A program made the position numbers and the translations under genes. The notes beneath the pieces are model-generated. The model did no database searches. It saw only the letters and a program-made list of their open reading frames with translations, and was not told the DNA's origin. From Spirosoma sp. (GTDB taxonomy: Bacteria > Bacteroidota > Bacteroidia > Cytophagales > Spirosomataceae), in assembly GCA_025351545.1 (NCBI GenBank), contig JANXVQ010000422.1:1-6507 (forward strand): 6,507 bases of DNA, given 5' to 3'. Below, piece after piece: positions 1-6,034 of this stretch (positions are counted from its first letter, which is position 1; each line of letters starts with the position of its first letter).

Positions 1-611
1 TGCGAGTGCTGTTGCTCTTGAGCATTGCCAGTACACTTGGTGTGCAAACAACTTCCTTTGTTGCTATTATTGGCGCTGCTGGTCTGGCTGTCGGCTTTGC
101 CCTTCAGGGTAGCCTGGCGAACTTTGCGGGGGGAATTCTAATCTTGATTTTTAAGCCATTCCGGGTGGGCGATTTAATTACGGCGCAGGGTTTTACGGGC
201 AACGTAGAAGCTATCCGTATTTTCGACACAACACTTGTCACGCTGGATAACAAAACGATTATTCTGCCTAACGGTCCGCTATCAACAACAGCTATTGTAA
301 ATATCAGTACCAAAGGTGTTATTCGGGTTGATCAGGTGTATGGTGTTGGCAGTCAGAACGATATAGATGATACGAGAGCATCTATTATGCGTGTGGTCGA
401 TGCTTGTCCTTTTGCGCTTAAGGATCGCCAACATGATGTGTTGATTACAAAACTGAATCCTAACTCGCGTGACTATGATGTACGAGTCTGGACAAAGAGC
501 GAAAATTATTGGGCTACCTATTATTACATGCTTGAAAATATTGCTCGTCAGTTTGGTAAAGATGGTATCGAAGCGCCTAAGCCGAAGATGTTTATTACCA
601 ACGAAGAATAA
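1..611 (+). CDS. MscS-family mechanosensitive ion channel, 5' truncated by window edge
   Basis: Small-conductance mechanosensitive channel of the inner membrane, which opens under membrane tension to release solutes on osmotic downshock. The frame is open to the left edge (first whole codon at 3), so the GTG at 6 is internal and TM1, TM2 and the true start are missing. About 202 residues are visible against roughly 286 for E. coli MscS. Counting from the GTG, residues 14-45 match the pore-lining TM3 helix with its small-residue pattern (GAAGLAVGFALQGSLANF), residues 50-99 are the beta domain (KPFRVGD, then the LPNG turn at 87-90 and VNIS), and residues 104-190 are the C-terminal alpha/beta cage ending in PKPKMFI. 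The tail is short, as in the MscS rather than MscK subtype, although N-terminal extensions cannot be excluded. A stem-loop and a strong terminator follow, so this is the last gene of its transcript. Family assignment is firm; the exact paralogue is not. Confidence 0.93.
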   Translation, partial: RVLLLLSIASTLGVQTTSFVAIIGAAGLAVGFALQGSLANFAGGILILIFKPFRVGDLITAQGFTGNVEAIRIFDTTLVTLDNKTIILPNGPLSTTAIVNISTKGVIRVDQVYGVGSQNDIDDTRASIMRVVDACPFALKDRQHDVLITKLNPNSRDYDVRVWTKSENYWATYYYMLENIARQFGKDGIEAPKPKMFITNEE

Positions 612-617
612 TGGCAA

Positions 618-646
618 GGCTACACCGGTTGAAGCCCAGTGTAGCC
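618..646 (+). other. Stem-loop just after the MscS stop codon
   Basis: GGCTACAC (618-625) and GTGTAGCC (639-646) form a perfect 8-bp stem around a 13-base loop, starting seven bases after the TAA. It is followed by TATTAGT rather than a T-run, so it is not a classical terminator on its own. It may act as a 3'-end stability element in front of the true terminator at 661-707. Confidence 0.45.
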
Positions 647-660
647 TATTAGTCAGACTC

Positions 661-707
661 AAAAAAGCAACGCCCGACTAAACAAATCAGTCGGGCGTTG
701 CTTTTTT
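661..707. terminator. Strong intrinsic terminator after MscS gene
   Basis: A perfect inverted repeat: AAAAAAGCAACGCCCGACT (661-679) pairs with 689-707, with a 9-base loop (680-688). The GC-rich core is 13 bp (GCAACGCCCGACT), the right arm runs into eight Ts (702-709), and the left arm begins with six As, so the hairpin could also terminate on the opposite strand. It closes the MscS transcript and insulates the next gene, which starts at 786. Confidence 0.93.
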
Positions 708-785
708 TTGAGATAGACCAGCTTTGTTTGGTTGTCCGTTAAACGTTTGGGGCGATTGTAAATCTAATCTTCGAAGCGTTTCGAT

Positions 786-2189
786 ATGCAGCAGAAAACG
801 ACTAACGTCATGAATATCCTGAAAACAATAAATGTACTTGGCCTACTAGCGGTACTCGCTTTAGAACCAATGTTTTCTCAAAAAGCGGTGGCTCAGCCAG
901 GGCTTAGTGTGCCAATACAAACATTCTATAACGAGCTATCTCCCTATGGACAGTGGGTGCCAAGCCCAAATTATGGCTCGGTCTGGTTACCCAACGTTGG
1001 GCAGGACTTTCAGCCCTATGCTACTGATGGCCATTGGGTTGTAACCGAATTTGGGAATACATGGGTATCCGATTATCTCTGGGGTTGGGCACCGTTCCAC
1101 TACGGTCGCTGGTATTTCGACAATCAATTTGGTTGGGCGTGGGTTCCGGGTAGTGACTGGGGGCCAGCCTGGGTGTCGTGGCGGACAGGTGGCGGCTATT
1201 ATGGCTGGGCACCACTTGGTCCTGGTTTTGATATTAACGTCAATAATAATATTCCGGCACCTTACTGGACGTTTGTTCCGCAGATATATATCACCAGCCC
1301 AAGCTTATACAGCTATCGAGTGGCACGGCCTAACGTCGTAAATATTTATCAGAATACGACCATCATTAACAACATTTATCGCTCAAACAACCGTGCCTAT
1401 GTCTATGGGCCGCCACGGGGAGATATTGAGCGGATAACTCGCCAGAACGTTCCTGTATATCGCATTGACCCAATGGATCGGCCGGGGCGCTCGGTGGTTG
1501 GTAACGGTTCGGTAGGTTTCTATCGACCCGGTCAGCCGTCGGGTTACGGGCAAAACTACGGTGGTCGTTACGATCAATACGATAATTCGTCACGACCAAA
1601 TTACAATGGCAACAATTTCTCCGGTCGGGGCAATTATAATGGCAATACTATGCCTAATAGAGATTATAACAACAGCAATACGCCGAATCGAGACTATAAC
1701 GGCAACAATTCACCAGGCCGGACTTATGACGGTAATACCAGCCCACCAAGCCGGGATTATAATCGCAACTCAACCAGAGGGAACTACAACAATAGTACCC
1801 CGGCAGACCGAAGTGGGAATAGTAGTGTGCCAAATTCCGGTAATAGCAATGCATCACCGTCTAATCGATTTGAGTCCAGCCGCGGTAATTATTCACCGGG
1901 TAATACTCAATCGGAAGGGTATCCACAAGGCAATGTCAACAGTCAACCGGGTAGCTCACCCAGCCCTCAAGGTAATCCTTCCCAGCAACCCAGCCGAACC
2001 TTTGATCGGTCTGAACGGCAAGGGTCAGTAAATGGACAGCCGATGCAAGGTGGACGTAGTGATGGCGCTGGCTATCAGCAGACGCCGGATAATAATAGGG
2101 GCGGGCAGAGTCAGCCGCGTGGTCAGGAACTATTTCAACCACAACGGCCCAATGGCGGGGGCGAACGCCAGCAACGAGGACCACGTTAA
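786..2189 (+). CDS. Secreted DUF6600-like YGxW-rich protein with Asn-rich repeat tail
   Basis: A 467-residue exported protein of unknown function. Residues 1-36 look like a signal peptide: a hydrophobic core (ILKTINVLGLLAVLAL) ending in AVA before QPGLS, so cleavage near 36 is likely. Met9 (810) is an alternative start that would give a more typical signal peptide; neither start has a clear Shine-Dalgarno sequence. Residues about 45-146 form the conserved module: 13 Trp within some 85 residues, in YGxW, GWAW and WGPAWVSW patterns, ending GGYYGWAPLGPG. This pattern is what I know as DUF6600-type proteins, common in Bacteroidota and Proteobacteria and uncharacterised. Residues 150-240 are Asn/Tyr/Pro-rich. 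Residues 271-340 carry about seven copies of a 10-residue repeat (consensus NRDYNGNNSP). Residues 341-467 are Ser/Gln/Pro/Gly/Arg-rich and probably disordered. There is no lipobox Cys, sortase motif or PorSS domain. An envelope or periplasmic role is an inference. Confidence 0.85.
   Translation: MQQKTTNVMNILKTINVLGLLAVLALEPMFSQKAVAQPGLSVPIQTFYNELSPYGQWVPSPNYGSVWLPNVGQDFQPYATDGHWVVTEFGNTWVSDYLWGWAPFHYGRWYFDNQFGWAWVPGSDWGPAWVSWRTGGGYYGWAPLGPGFDINVNNNIPAPYWTFVPQIYITSPSLYSYRVARPNVVNIYQNTTIINNIYRSNNRAYVYGPPRGDIERITRQNVPVYRIDPMDRPGRSVVGNGSVGFYRPGQPSGYGQNYGGRYDQYDNSSRPNYNGNNFSGRGNYNGNTMPNRDYNNSNTPNRDYNGNNSPGRTYDGNTSPPSRDYNRNSTRGNYNNSTPADRSGNSSVPNSGNSNASPSNRFESSRGNYSPGNTQSEGYPQGNVNSQPGSSPSPQGNPSQQPSRTFDRSERQGSVNGQPMQGGRSDGAGYQQTPDNNRGGQSQPRGQELFQPQRPNGGGERQQRGPR
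1596..1805 (+). repeat. Degenerate 30-bp coding repeat (10-residue NRDYNGNNSP-like units)
   Basis: Within the DUF6600-like gene, residues 271-340 repeat with a Tyr every 9-11 residues (Tyr 273, 284, 294, 304, 314, 325, 334). Units read, for example, NRDYNNSNTP, NRDYNGNNSP and GRTYDGNTSP. The DNA copies have diverged, so this is an old tandem expansion rather than a recent slippage tract. Seven units are visible. Confidence 0.75.
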
Positions 2190-2235
2190 TAACAATTTTA
2201 GACGCAAATCAAACATCCATTTTCGTGCATAATTA

Positions 2236-2279
2236 CGTTTCCTCTGTTGCTGACTGTCATGCTGGAAGTACAGGAAACG
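2236..2279 (+). other. Weak hairpin downstream of DUF6600-like gene
   Basis: CGTTTCCT (2236-2243) is the exact reverse complement of AGGAAACG (2272-2279), with a 28-base loop. Allowing a two-base bulge extends the stem to CGTTTCC-TGT against ACAGGAAACG. No T-run follows, so it would be a poor intrinsic terminator; it could be a 3'-end structure or chance. Confidence 0.3.
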
Positions 2280-2304
2280 GTCAATATTGTTGGACGCCTG
2301 ATTT

Positions 2305-2574
2305 ATGGGTGCTGGAGCCCAAGAGACTTTAATATTCGGTCATTATGCGCGGGCAGCTCTGAAAACCAGCCGCTTTGATGGCTTTAACTTCGGGGCTGCT
2401 ATACTCAGCTTGGTCTCGCCTGATGGAAAACTTGTTGGCACGTCGACAGGCAACGCGAAAATCATACCGTGAGTGGTACTTATCCACAAGTCAGTAAAGT
2501 TGCCCGAAATGGCTGATGTAGCTTATACAAAAGGTGTCCTGTTTGCCGACGGGCAGCGGTCTGACAGGCTTTAA
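2305..2574 (+). pseudogene. Possible gene remnant, frame interrupted by TGA at 2470
   Basis: One frame runs from ATG 2305 to TAA 2572-2574, broken only by a TGA at 2470-2472. The first part encodes 55 residues (MGAGAQETLIFGHYARAALK, then a stretch with RFDGFNFGAAI and SPDGKLVG). The second part continues directly with VVLIHKSVKLPEMADVAYTK and ends in DGQRSDRL. About 35 of 89 sense codons start with G, which resembles real coding sequence, and the residue mix looks protein-like. I do not recognise the family. It could be the decayed piece of a gene whose other parts are gone, a short real gene ending at 2472, or an accidental frame. Nothing convincing continues it upstream (TGA at 2299-2301) or downstream. 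Confidence 0.35.
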
Positions 2575-2607
2575 AAGTAGACGCCGGTACGAAATAATAA
2601 GTCAGTT

Positions 2608-3429
2608 TCACCGCTTACTACGGCGTTTATCCTGTTCCAGTCGCCGGTAAGTTTCGCTAAACCCGTCGCCATTTGTAAGAGCATTAGTTAATTCCGGAAC
2701 GCCCGCCCGGCCTGCCACGGATAACCAGCGTGCCACTTCTTCGGTCGCCGTTTGGTAAGCCAGCATGGTGTGTATGTAGTCGCCCCCGAAAAAGTCGCGG
2801 GTGGTTTCCAGATCGACAAGTTTTAGCATCGGGCGTTGAGGAAATGGAATAATCGTTTTTTCCCTGGTGAAAGGTATGTTTCGCAGTGAACTATCTGGCT
2901 GTTCCCATGCAGATGGGTTGCTGAATCGGTAGTCCACCATTAGGGCCAGGCCTTCGTTGAACCACTGCGGAATCTGGCGTTTAACGCGCCACCAGCCCAA
3001 TCGGGTAAATAGTTCGTCGTGACATAGCTCATGAGCAATCACGTCTGCATTGTTGCCATCTGGTCCCAGAACCAGGTATGAGGTGCCCCAGGGCGTTCCT
3101 ACGCTGCATCCGGCGCCCTCGCCCCCCGCGCAATATTGCTGATAATCGGCTTGCGTTGGACAGTAAATCAGGATAGCCTGCCCACATCGCCCGCCCCAGA
3201 ACCGCCGGATGCGGTCGATGGCAGTTGCCGTATGCCGGCGGAGTTGCGTTTGCTGTTTTATAGTGGCTGTATGGCTTACGTAGACGGCATCGGCCCCCGT
3301 TAACAACCGAAAATCCGCCGACCTACTAACAAGCATACACCTTAATACTTGTGGATAAAGCCACAGGAAACCAATCGGCAGGACAATTAACAACAGTAAA
3401 CAATATCGGAGGAACGCATTCTCACGCAT
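2608..3429 (-). CDS. Membrane-anchored HExxH zinc metallopeptidase (peptidase MA-like)
   Basis: A 273-residue putative gluzincin protease. Residues 9-26 (YCLLLLIVLPIGFLWLYP) form a single N-terminal membrane segment after a short positively charged start, which suggests an uncleaved anchor with the catalytic part in the periplasm. The zinc site is visible: HELCH at 133-137 (His133, His137 as ligands, Glu134 as the catalytic base), then 22 residues on WFNEGLA with Glu159 as the probable third ligand. The HExxH...(W)xNEGLA arrangement is that of the peptidase MA-like superfamily. Seven cysteines (10, 31, 82, 90, 100, 108, 136), several in the segment just before the active site, could form disulfides outside the cytoplasm. 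The C-terminus is basic (DKRRSKR). The gene lies 46 bases downstream of the Nudix regulator on the same strand, so co-transcription is possible. Substrate unknown. Confidence 0.82.
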   Translation of the reverse strand: MRENAFLRYCLLLLIVLPIGFLWLYPQVLRCMLVSRSADFRLLTGADAVYVSHTATIKQQTQLRRHTATAIDRIRRFWGGRCGQAILIYCPTQADYQQYCAGGEGAGCSVGTPWGTSYLVLGPDGNNADVIAHELCHDELFTRLGWWRVKRQIPQWFNEGLALMVDYRFSNPSAWEQPDSSLRNIPFTREKTIIPFPQRPMLKLVDLETTRDFFGGDYIHTMLAYQTATEEVARWLSVAGRAGVPELTNALTNGDGFSETYRRLEQDKRRSKR

Positions 3430-3466
3430 GAAAAAGTCAGCAAAGTAGCTTGTGGATTTATAAGTG

Positions 3467-3476
3467 ACAGGCCTGT
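3467..3476. repeat. 10-bp perfect palindrome between regulator and peptidase genes
   Basis: ACAGGCCTGT is a perfect palindrome that overlaps the last base of the regulator's stop codon on the minus strand, in the 46-base gap before the peptidase gene. It is too short and lacks a T-run to be a terminator. It could be chance. Confidence 0.25.
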
Positions 3477-4231
3477 TAGTGTAGCTTATTTTCTAAAATG
3501 AACCGATACAAATAGGGCGCTTTATGAGCACCACCAGTATATTTTTTATCGAGCCTTTCGAGAATATCCATACTGAGTATCTTCCGTTGGAAACTTGACC
3601 GACGCAGTTTTTGGCCCAGAATTGTTTCGTAAAGGCTTTGCAGATCGGTCATTGTAAAAGTTTCGGACAGGAGCGGAGCCGCCCACCGATTAAAACCAAT
3701 TAGTTTTCGATCCAGGTCGGCTCGTAGGGTCTCCAGAGCTTTTTGAACAATATCCCGGTGATCCAGCATAAGCGTGGGAAGCGCAGATAACTCATACCAA
3801 TCACACGTATCCGATAGTAAATCGGGAATAGGCACTGCCTTTGTGAAGTCAATCAGGGCATAGTAGCCAACCGAAACAAAGCGATTCAGGAGCCAATGAC
3901 CCTTGGTAGGAGCCAGGCCTTTAGCCTCCATTATGGCCCGTAACGGGGTTGTGTCATGCCGGGCAAGGTCGCCAAAAATATAAAACTGCTCAAGATAGAT
4001 ATCACTCAGGTTTGTTCTTTCGGCCAATACACGTCGGGCAGCGTCGTTCAAATTTTCGTCTCGTCGGATAAAACCACCCGGCAAGGCAAACAGGCCAGTA
4101 TTCCAATATTCCAGCAAGAGAATTTTTAGCTGATTCTGATGAAATCCAAAAACAACGAAGTCTAGCGCAAGGCCCGGTAAGAAATCGACTCCGTCGGGAC
4201 TTACCTCTTCTGGAGCTAATTGATGAGGCAT
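3476..4231 (-). CDS. NrtR/AraR-like Nudix-domain transcriptional regulator
   Basis: A 251-residue cytoplasmic DNA-binding regulator. Residues 20-150 are a Nudix fold with the ALPGGF signature at 49-54. The Nudix box (consensus GX5EX7REUXEEXGU) spans 53-75 and reads G53, E59, R67, V68, E71, R72, N74: the Glu of RE, the second Glu of EE and the Gly are replaced, so hydrolase activity is probably lost. Residues 190-245 match the winged-helix domain of this family (FTMTDLQSLYETILGQKL, then SFQRKIL and a PYLYRF end). In characterised relatives the Nudix domain binds a small effector: ADP-ribose in NrtR, arabinose in the Bacteroides AraR type. The gene is divergent from the carboxylesterase, with 162 bases between the starts holding a spaced inverted repeat, so it probably controls the esterase and itself. 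The effector cannot be read from the sequence. The ATG at 4231 is chosen because the Nudix fold starts soon after it. Confidence 0.88.
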   Translation of the reverse strand: MPHQLAPEEVSPDGVDFLPGLALDFVVFGFHQNQLKILLLEYWNTGLFALPGGFIRRDENLNDAARRVLAERTNLSDIYLEQFYIFGDLARHDTTPLRAIMEAKGLAPTKGHWLLNRFVSVGYYALIDFTKAVPIPDLLSDTCDWYELSALPTLMLDHRDIVQKALETLRADLDRKLIGFNRWAAPLLSETFTMTDLQSLYETILGQKLRRSSFQRKILSMDILERLDKKYTGGAHKAPYLYRFILENKLH

Positions 4232-4264
4232 GCTTATTAAATTTAAACCGCAAGTAACAAAAAA

Positions 4265-4296
4265 TTGGGTGGTCTCAGTTTAGTTTTTTATTATTG
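4265..4296 (+). promoter_or_regulatory. Candidate Bacteroidota-type promoter for the carboxylesterase
   Basis: TTG at 4265-4267 and TATTATTG at 4289-4296 resemble the Bacteroidota -33 (TTG) and -7 (TAnnTTTG, one mismatch) elements, with a 21-base spacer. Transcription would begin near 4303, leaving a leader of about 90 bases. The -7 element lies between the two arms of the inverted repeat at 4272-4310, as expected for a repressible promoter. The match is from consensus only. Confidence 0.35.
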
Positions 4297-4310
4297 TTCT
4301 AAAATGAGAC
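4272..4310. promoter_or_regulatory. Spaced inverted repeat, candidate operator for the Nudix regulator
   Basis: GTCTCAGTTTAG (4272-4283) and CTAAAATGAGAC (4299-4310) are reverse complements at 11 of 12 positions, separated by 15 T-rich bases. The centres of the two arms are 27 bases apart. The site lies in the divergent region between the regulator and the esterase and overlaps the promoter candidate. It is the longest dyad there and the best guess for the binding site of the winged-helix regulator. It could also form a hairpin in RNA. Confidence 0.5.
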
Positions 4311-4320
4311 AATAAGCGAT

Positions 4321-4330
4321 TATCCGGATA
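4321..4330. promoter_or_regulatory. Perfect 10-bp palindrome in the divergent region
   Basis: TATCCGGATA is a perfect palindrome, ten bases downstream of the larger inverted repeat. It may be a second protein-binding site or chance. Confidence 0.25.
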
Positions 4331-4353
4331 CAAATCAATCTGCCTTGGGCAAT

Positions 4354-4365
4354 CGTTTCGAAACG
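4354..4365. promoter_or_regulatory. Perfect 12-bp palindrome upstream of the carboxylesterase
   Basis: CGTTTCGAAACG is a perfect palindrome located 28 bases before the esterase start codon, inside its probable leader. A transcription factor dimer could bind here; as RNA it would make only a tight small hairpin. A related imperfect dyad (CGAAGCGTTTCG, 772-783) lies just before the DUF6600-like start codon. Confidence 0.3.
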
Positions 4366-4393
4366 TCTCTTCCCTTACATTAAACCAAATGTC

Positions 4394-6034
4394 ATGAAAA
4401 CCTTTTTAATGCTGTTGCTATTGACTGTTCCGGTGGCCCATATGACCATTGCTCAGTCGAATAAGACACCTACGGCTCCACAGGTCAAGACCGCCAACGG
4501 TATTGTTGAAGGGGTTGTAGAGCCAAGTGGAATTCACTCGTTTAAGGGCATTCCATTTGGTCAGCCACCCGTGGGCGACTTACGCTGGAAGGAGCCTCAA
4601 CCCGTCAGGAATTGGCAGGGTGTACGGAAAGCCGAAAAGTTTGGTCCCCGTGCTATGCAGCGGCCTATTTTTGGCGATATGGGTTTTCACTCCGATGGTA
4701 TGAGTGAAGATTGCCTTTACCTAAACGTCTGGACACCAGCCAAGTCGGCCAATGAAAAACTTCCGGTGTTGGTGTATTTTTATGGCGGTGGTTTTATGGC
4801 AGGTGATGGCTCAGAAGGTCGTTATGATGGGGAAAGTATGTCGAAAAAAGGTATTGTGGCCCTAACGGTGAATTATAGACTCGGTGTATTTGGCTTTCTG
4901 TCGCACCCCGATCTAACCAAGGAATCCCCGAATCACTCGTCGGGAAATTATGCCTACTTAGATATGGCTGCAGCGCTCCGCTGGGTACAGCAAAATATTG
5001 CGGCTTTTGGCGGTGACCCCAAACGGGTGACTATTGCTGGCGAGTCTGCCGGGTCGATTGCGGTGAGTGGCCTGATGGTGTCTCCGTTGTCGAAAGGGTT
5101 AATTGCCGGCGCTATTGGCGAAAGTGGTTCTTTGCTCGGCGGGTTGCCTCCCACCACGCTTGCGTTAGGTGAAGAAACCGGTAGTAAGTTTGCAACAGGA
5201 GCCGGGGCGAATTCGCTGACTGAATTACGCGCATTGTCGTCTGAACAATTACTCGAAGCCGCATCCAAACCCGGTGGTCCCCGGTTCAATGCAACTATTG
5301 ACGGCTATTTCTTTCCGAAGTCTCCCATGGGAATTTTTGCCGCTGGCGAACAGGCTCATGTACCTTTACTAGTCGGCTGGAATTCGGAAGAAATGAACTA
5401 TCGGGCTGTTTTGGGAAAGGAAACGCCAACGCCCGAGAACTATACTAACGCTGTTAAAAAACTGTACAACGAACGTGCCGATGAGGTGTTGAAATTGTAT
5501 CCTGGTTCGACAGAAGAGGAAATTCTGCAATCAGCTACGGCATTGGCCAGCGACCGTTTTCTGGCCTACAGCACCTGGAAATGGGCTGATATGCAGAGCA
5601 AAACGGGCGGTGGCAAACCCGTATATCGGTATTACTATTCCCGCCCACGTCCGGCAATGACCCCCGAAATGGGCAATGCAACCCCCGGTCTGGCGGGTGG
5701 CGTCGTGAAGTCAACGGATGCGACGGCGGTTAAGATCGCGCCCGCTCGTGGAGCCGTACACTCGGCCGAAATTGAATACGCCATGGGGAATCTGGCAACA
5801 AACAAGACATACACCTGGACACCAGATGATTATAAAGTGTCGGAGGTGATGCAAAATTACTTTGCGAATTTTATAAAAACGGCAAATCCAAATGGTTCGG
5901 GTTTGCCAAAATGGCCAGCGGCTAACAGTGGCAACAGTGTTCAGTTTATGCAGATCGACGTAAACACACACCTTGAAACAGAAAAAAACCGGGGGCGATA
6001 TCTCTTTCTGGACCCGTTTTATACCAAACAATAA
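4394..6034 (+). CDS. Secreted type-B carboxylesterase (alpha/beta hydrolase)
   Basis: A 546-residue exported esterase that hydrolyses carboxylic ester bonds; length is normal for the family. Residues 1-21 form a signal peptide (MKTFLMLLLLTVPVAHMTIA, then QS). Family marks in order: FKGIPFGQPPVGDLRW (50-65), EDCLYLNVWTP (105-115, second type-B signature), the oxyanion-hole GGGF (131-134), the nucleophile elbow GESAG with Ser218 (216-220), the acid in GWNSEEM (Glu332 or Glu333), and the catalytic His456 in the GAVHSAEIEYAMGN segment. The triad is therefore complete. The end has tandem stops (TAATAA, 6032-6037). Start: ATG 4394 gives the signal peptide directly. The divergent Nudix regulator and the dyad between them suggest control by a sugar-like or nucleotide-like signal, so a role in removing acyl groups from plant polysaccharides or related esters is possible, but the substrate cannot be read from sequence. 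Confidence 0.94.
   Translation: MKTFLMLLLLTVPVAHMTIAQSNKTPTAPQVKTANGIVEGVVEPSGIHSFKGIPFGQPPVGDLRWKEPQPVRNWQGVRKAEKFGPRAMQRPIFGDMGFHSDGMSEDCLYLNVWTPAKSANEKLPVLVYFYGGGFMAGDGSEGRYDGESMSKKGIVALTVNYRLGVFGFLSHPDLTKESPNHSSGNYAYLDMAAALRWVQQNIAAFGGDPKRVTIAGESAGSIAVSGLMVSPLSKGLIAGAIGESGSLLGGLPPTTLALGEETGSKFATGAGANSLTELRALSSEQLLEAASKPGGPRFNATIDGYFFPKSPMGIFAAGEQAHVPLLVGWNSEEMNYRAVLGKETPTPENYTNAVKKLYNERADEVLKLYPGSTEEEILQSATALASDRFLAYSTWKWADMQSKTGGGKPVYRYYYSRPRPAMTPEMGNATPGLAGGVVKSTDATAVKIAPARGAVHSAEIEYAMGNLATNKTYTWTPDDYKVSEVMQNYFANFIKTANPNGSGLPKWPAANSGNSVQFMQIDVNTHLETEKNRGRYLFLDPFYTKQ

Larger units (their letters stand above)
2190..2607. other. 418-base stretch without an intact gene
   Basis: This lies between the stop of the DUF6600-like gene and the stop of the convergent peptidase gene. 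It contains a weak hairpin at 2236-2279 and a coding-like but interrupted frame at 2305-2574, both listed separately. No strong terminator with a T-run is visible although two genes converge here, and no tRNA, insertion sequence end or tandem repeat was seen. Confidence 0.7.

Noticed and set aside
6..8. GTG at 6 as the true MscS start
   Set aside because: The reading frame is open upstream of it to the window edge and the product would begin inside the pore helix region, lacking TM1 and TM2, so the gene is simply cut by the window.
282..662. Open frame of 126 codons on the minus strand opposite the MscS gene
   Set aside because: It lies wholly against a clearly recognised channel gene and its stop region, has no recognisable motif, and is explained as an antisense shadow.
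712..785. Promoter for the DUF6600-like gene
   Set aside because: TTG and TAnnTTTG-like pieces are present (for example 732-734 with 759-766, and 746-749), but spacing or sequence deviates too much from the Bacteroidota consensus to call one.
1596..1805. CRISPR-like periodicity of about 30 bases
   Set aside because: The repeats are degenerate, contiguous without spacers, and in phase with codons of one protein, so this is a coding repeat.
1561..2031. Open frame of 156 codons on the plus strand inside the DUF6600-like gene
   Set aside because: It is an alternate frame of the repetitive Asn/Gly-rich tail; its Ile/Thr-rich product only mirrors the shifted repeats and has no independent signal.
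4954..5289. Open frame of 111 codons on the minus strand opposite the esterase
   Set aside because: The esterase frame is strongly supported by family motifs through this stretch, and the opposite product shows no motif.
5711..6031. Open frame of 106 codons on the minus strand opposite the esterase 3' end
   Set aside because: It covers the catalytic His region of the esterase on the other strand; no motif or start context supports it.
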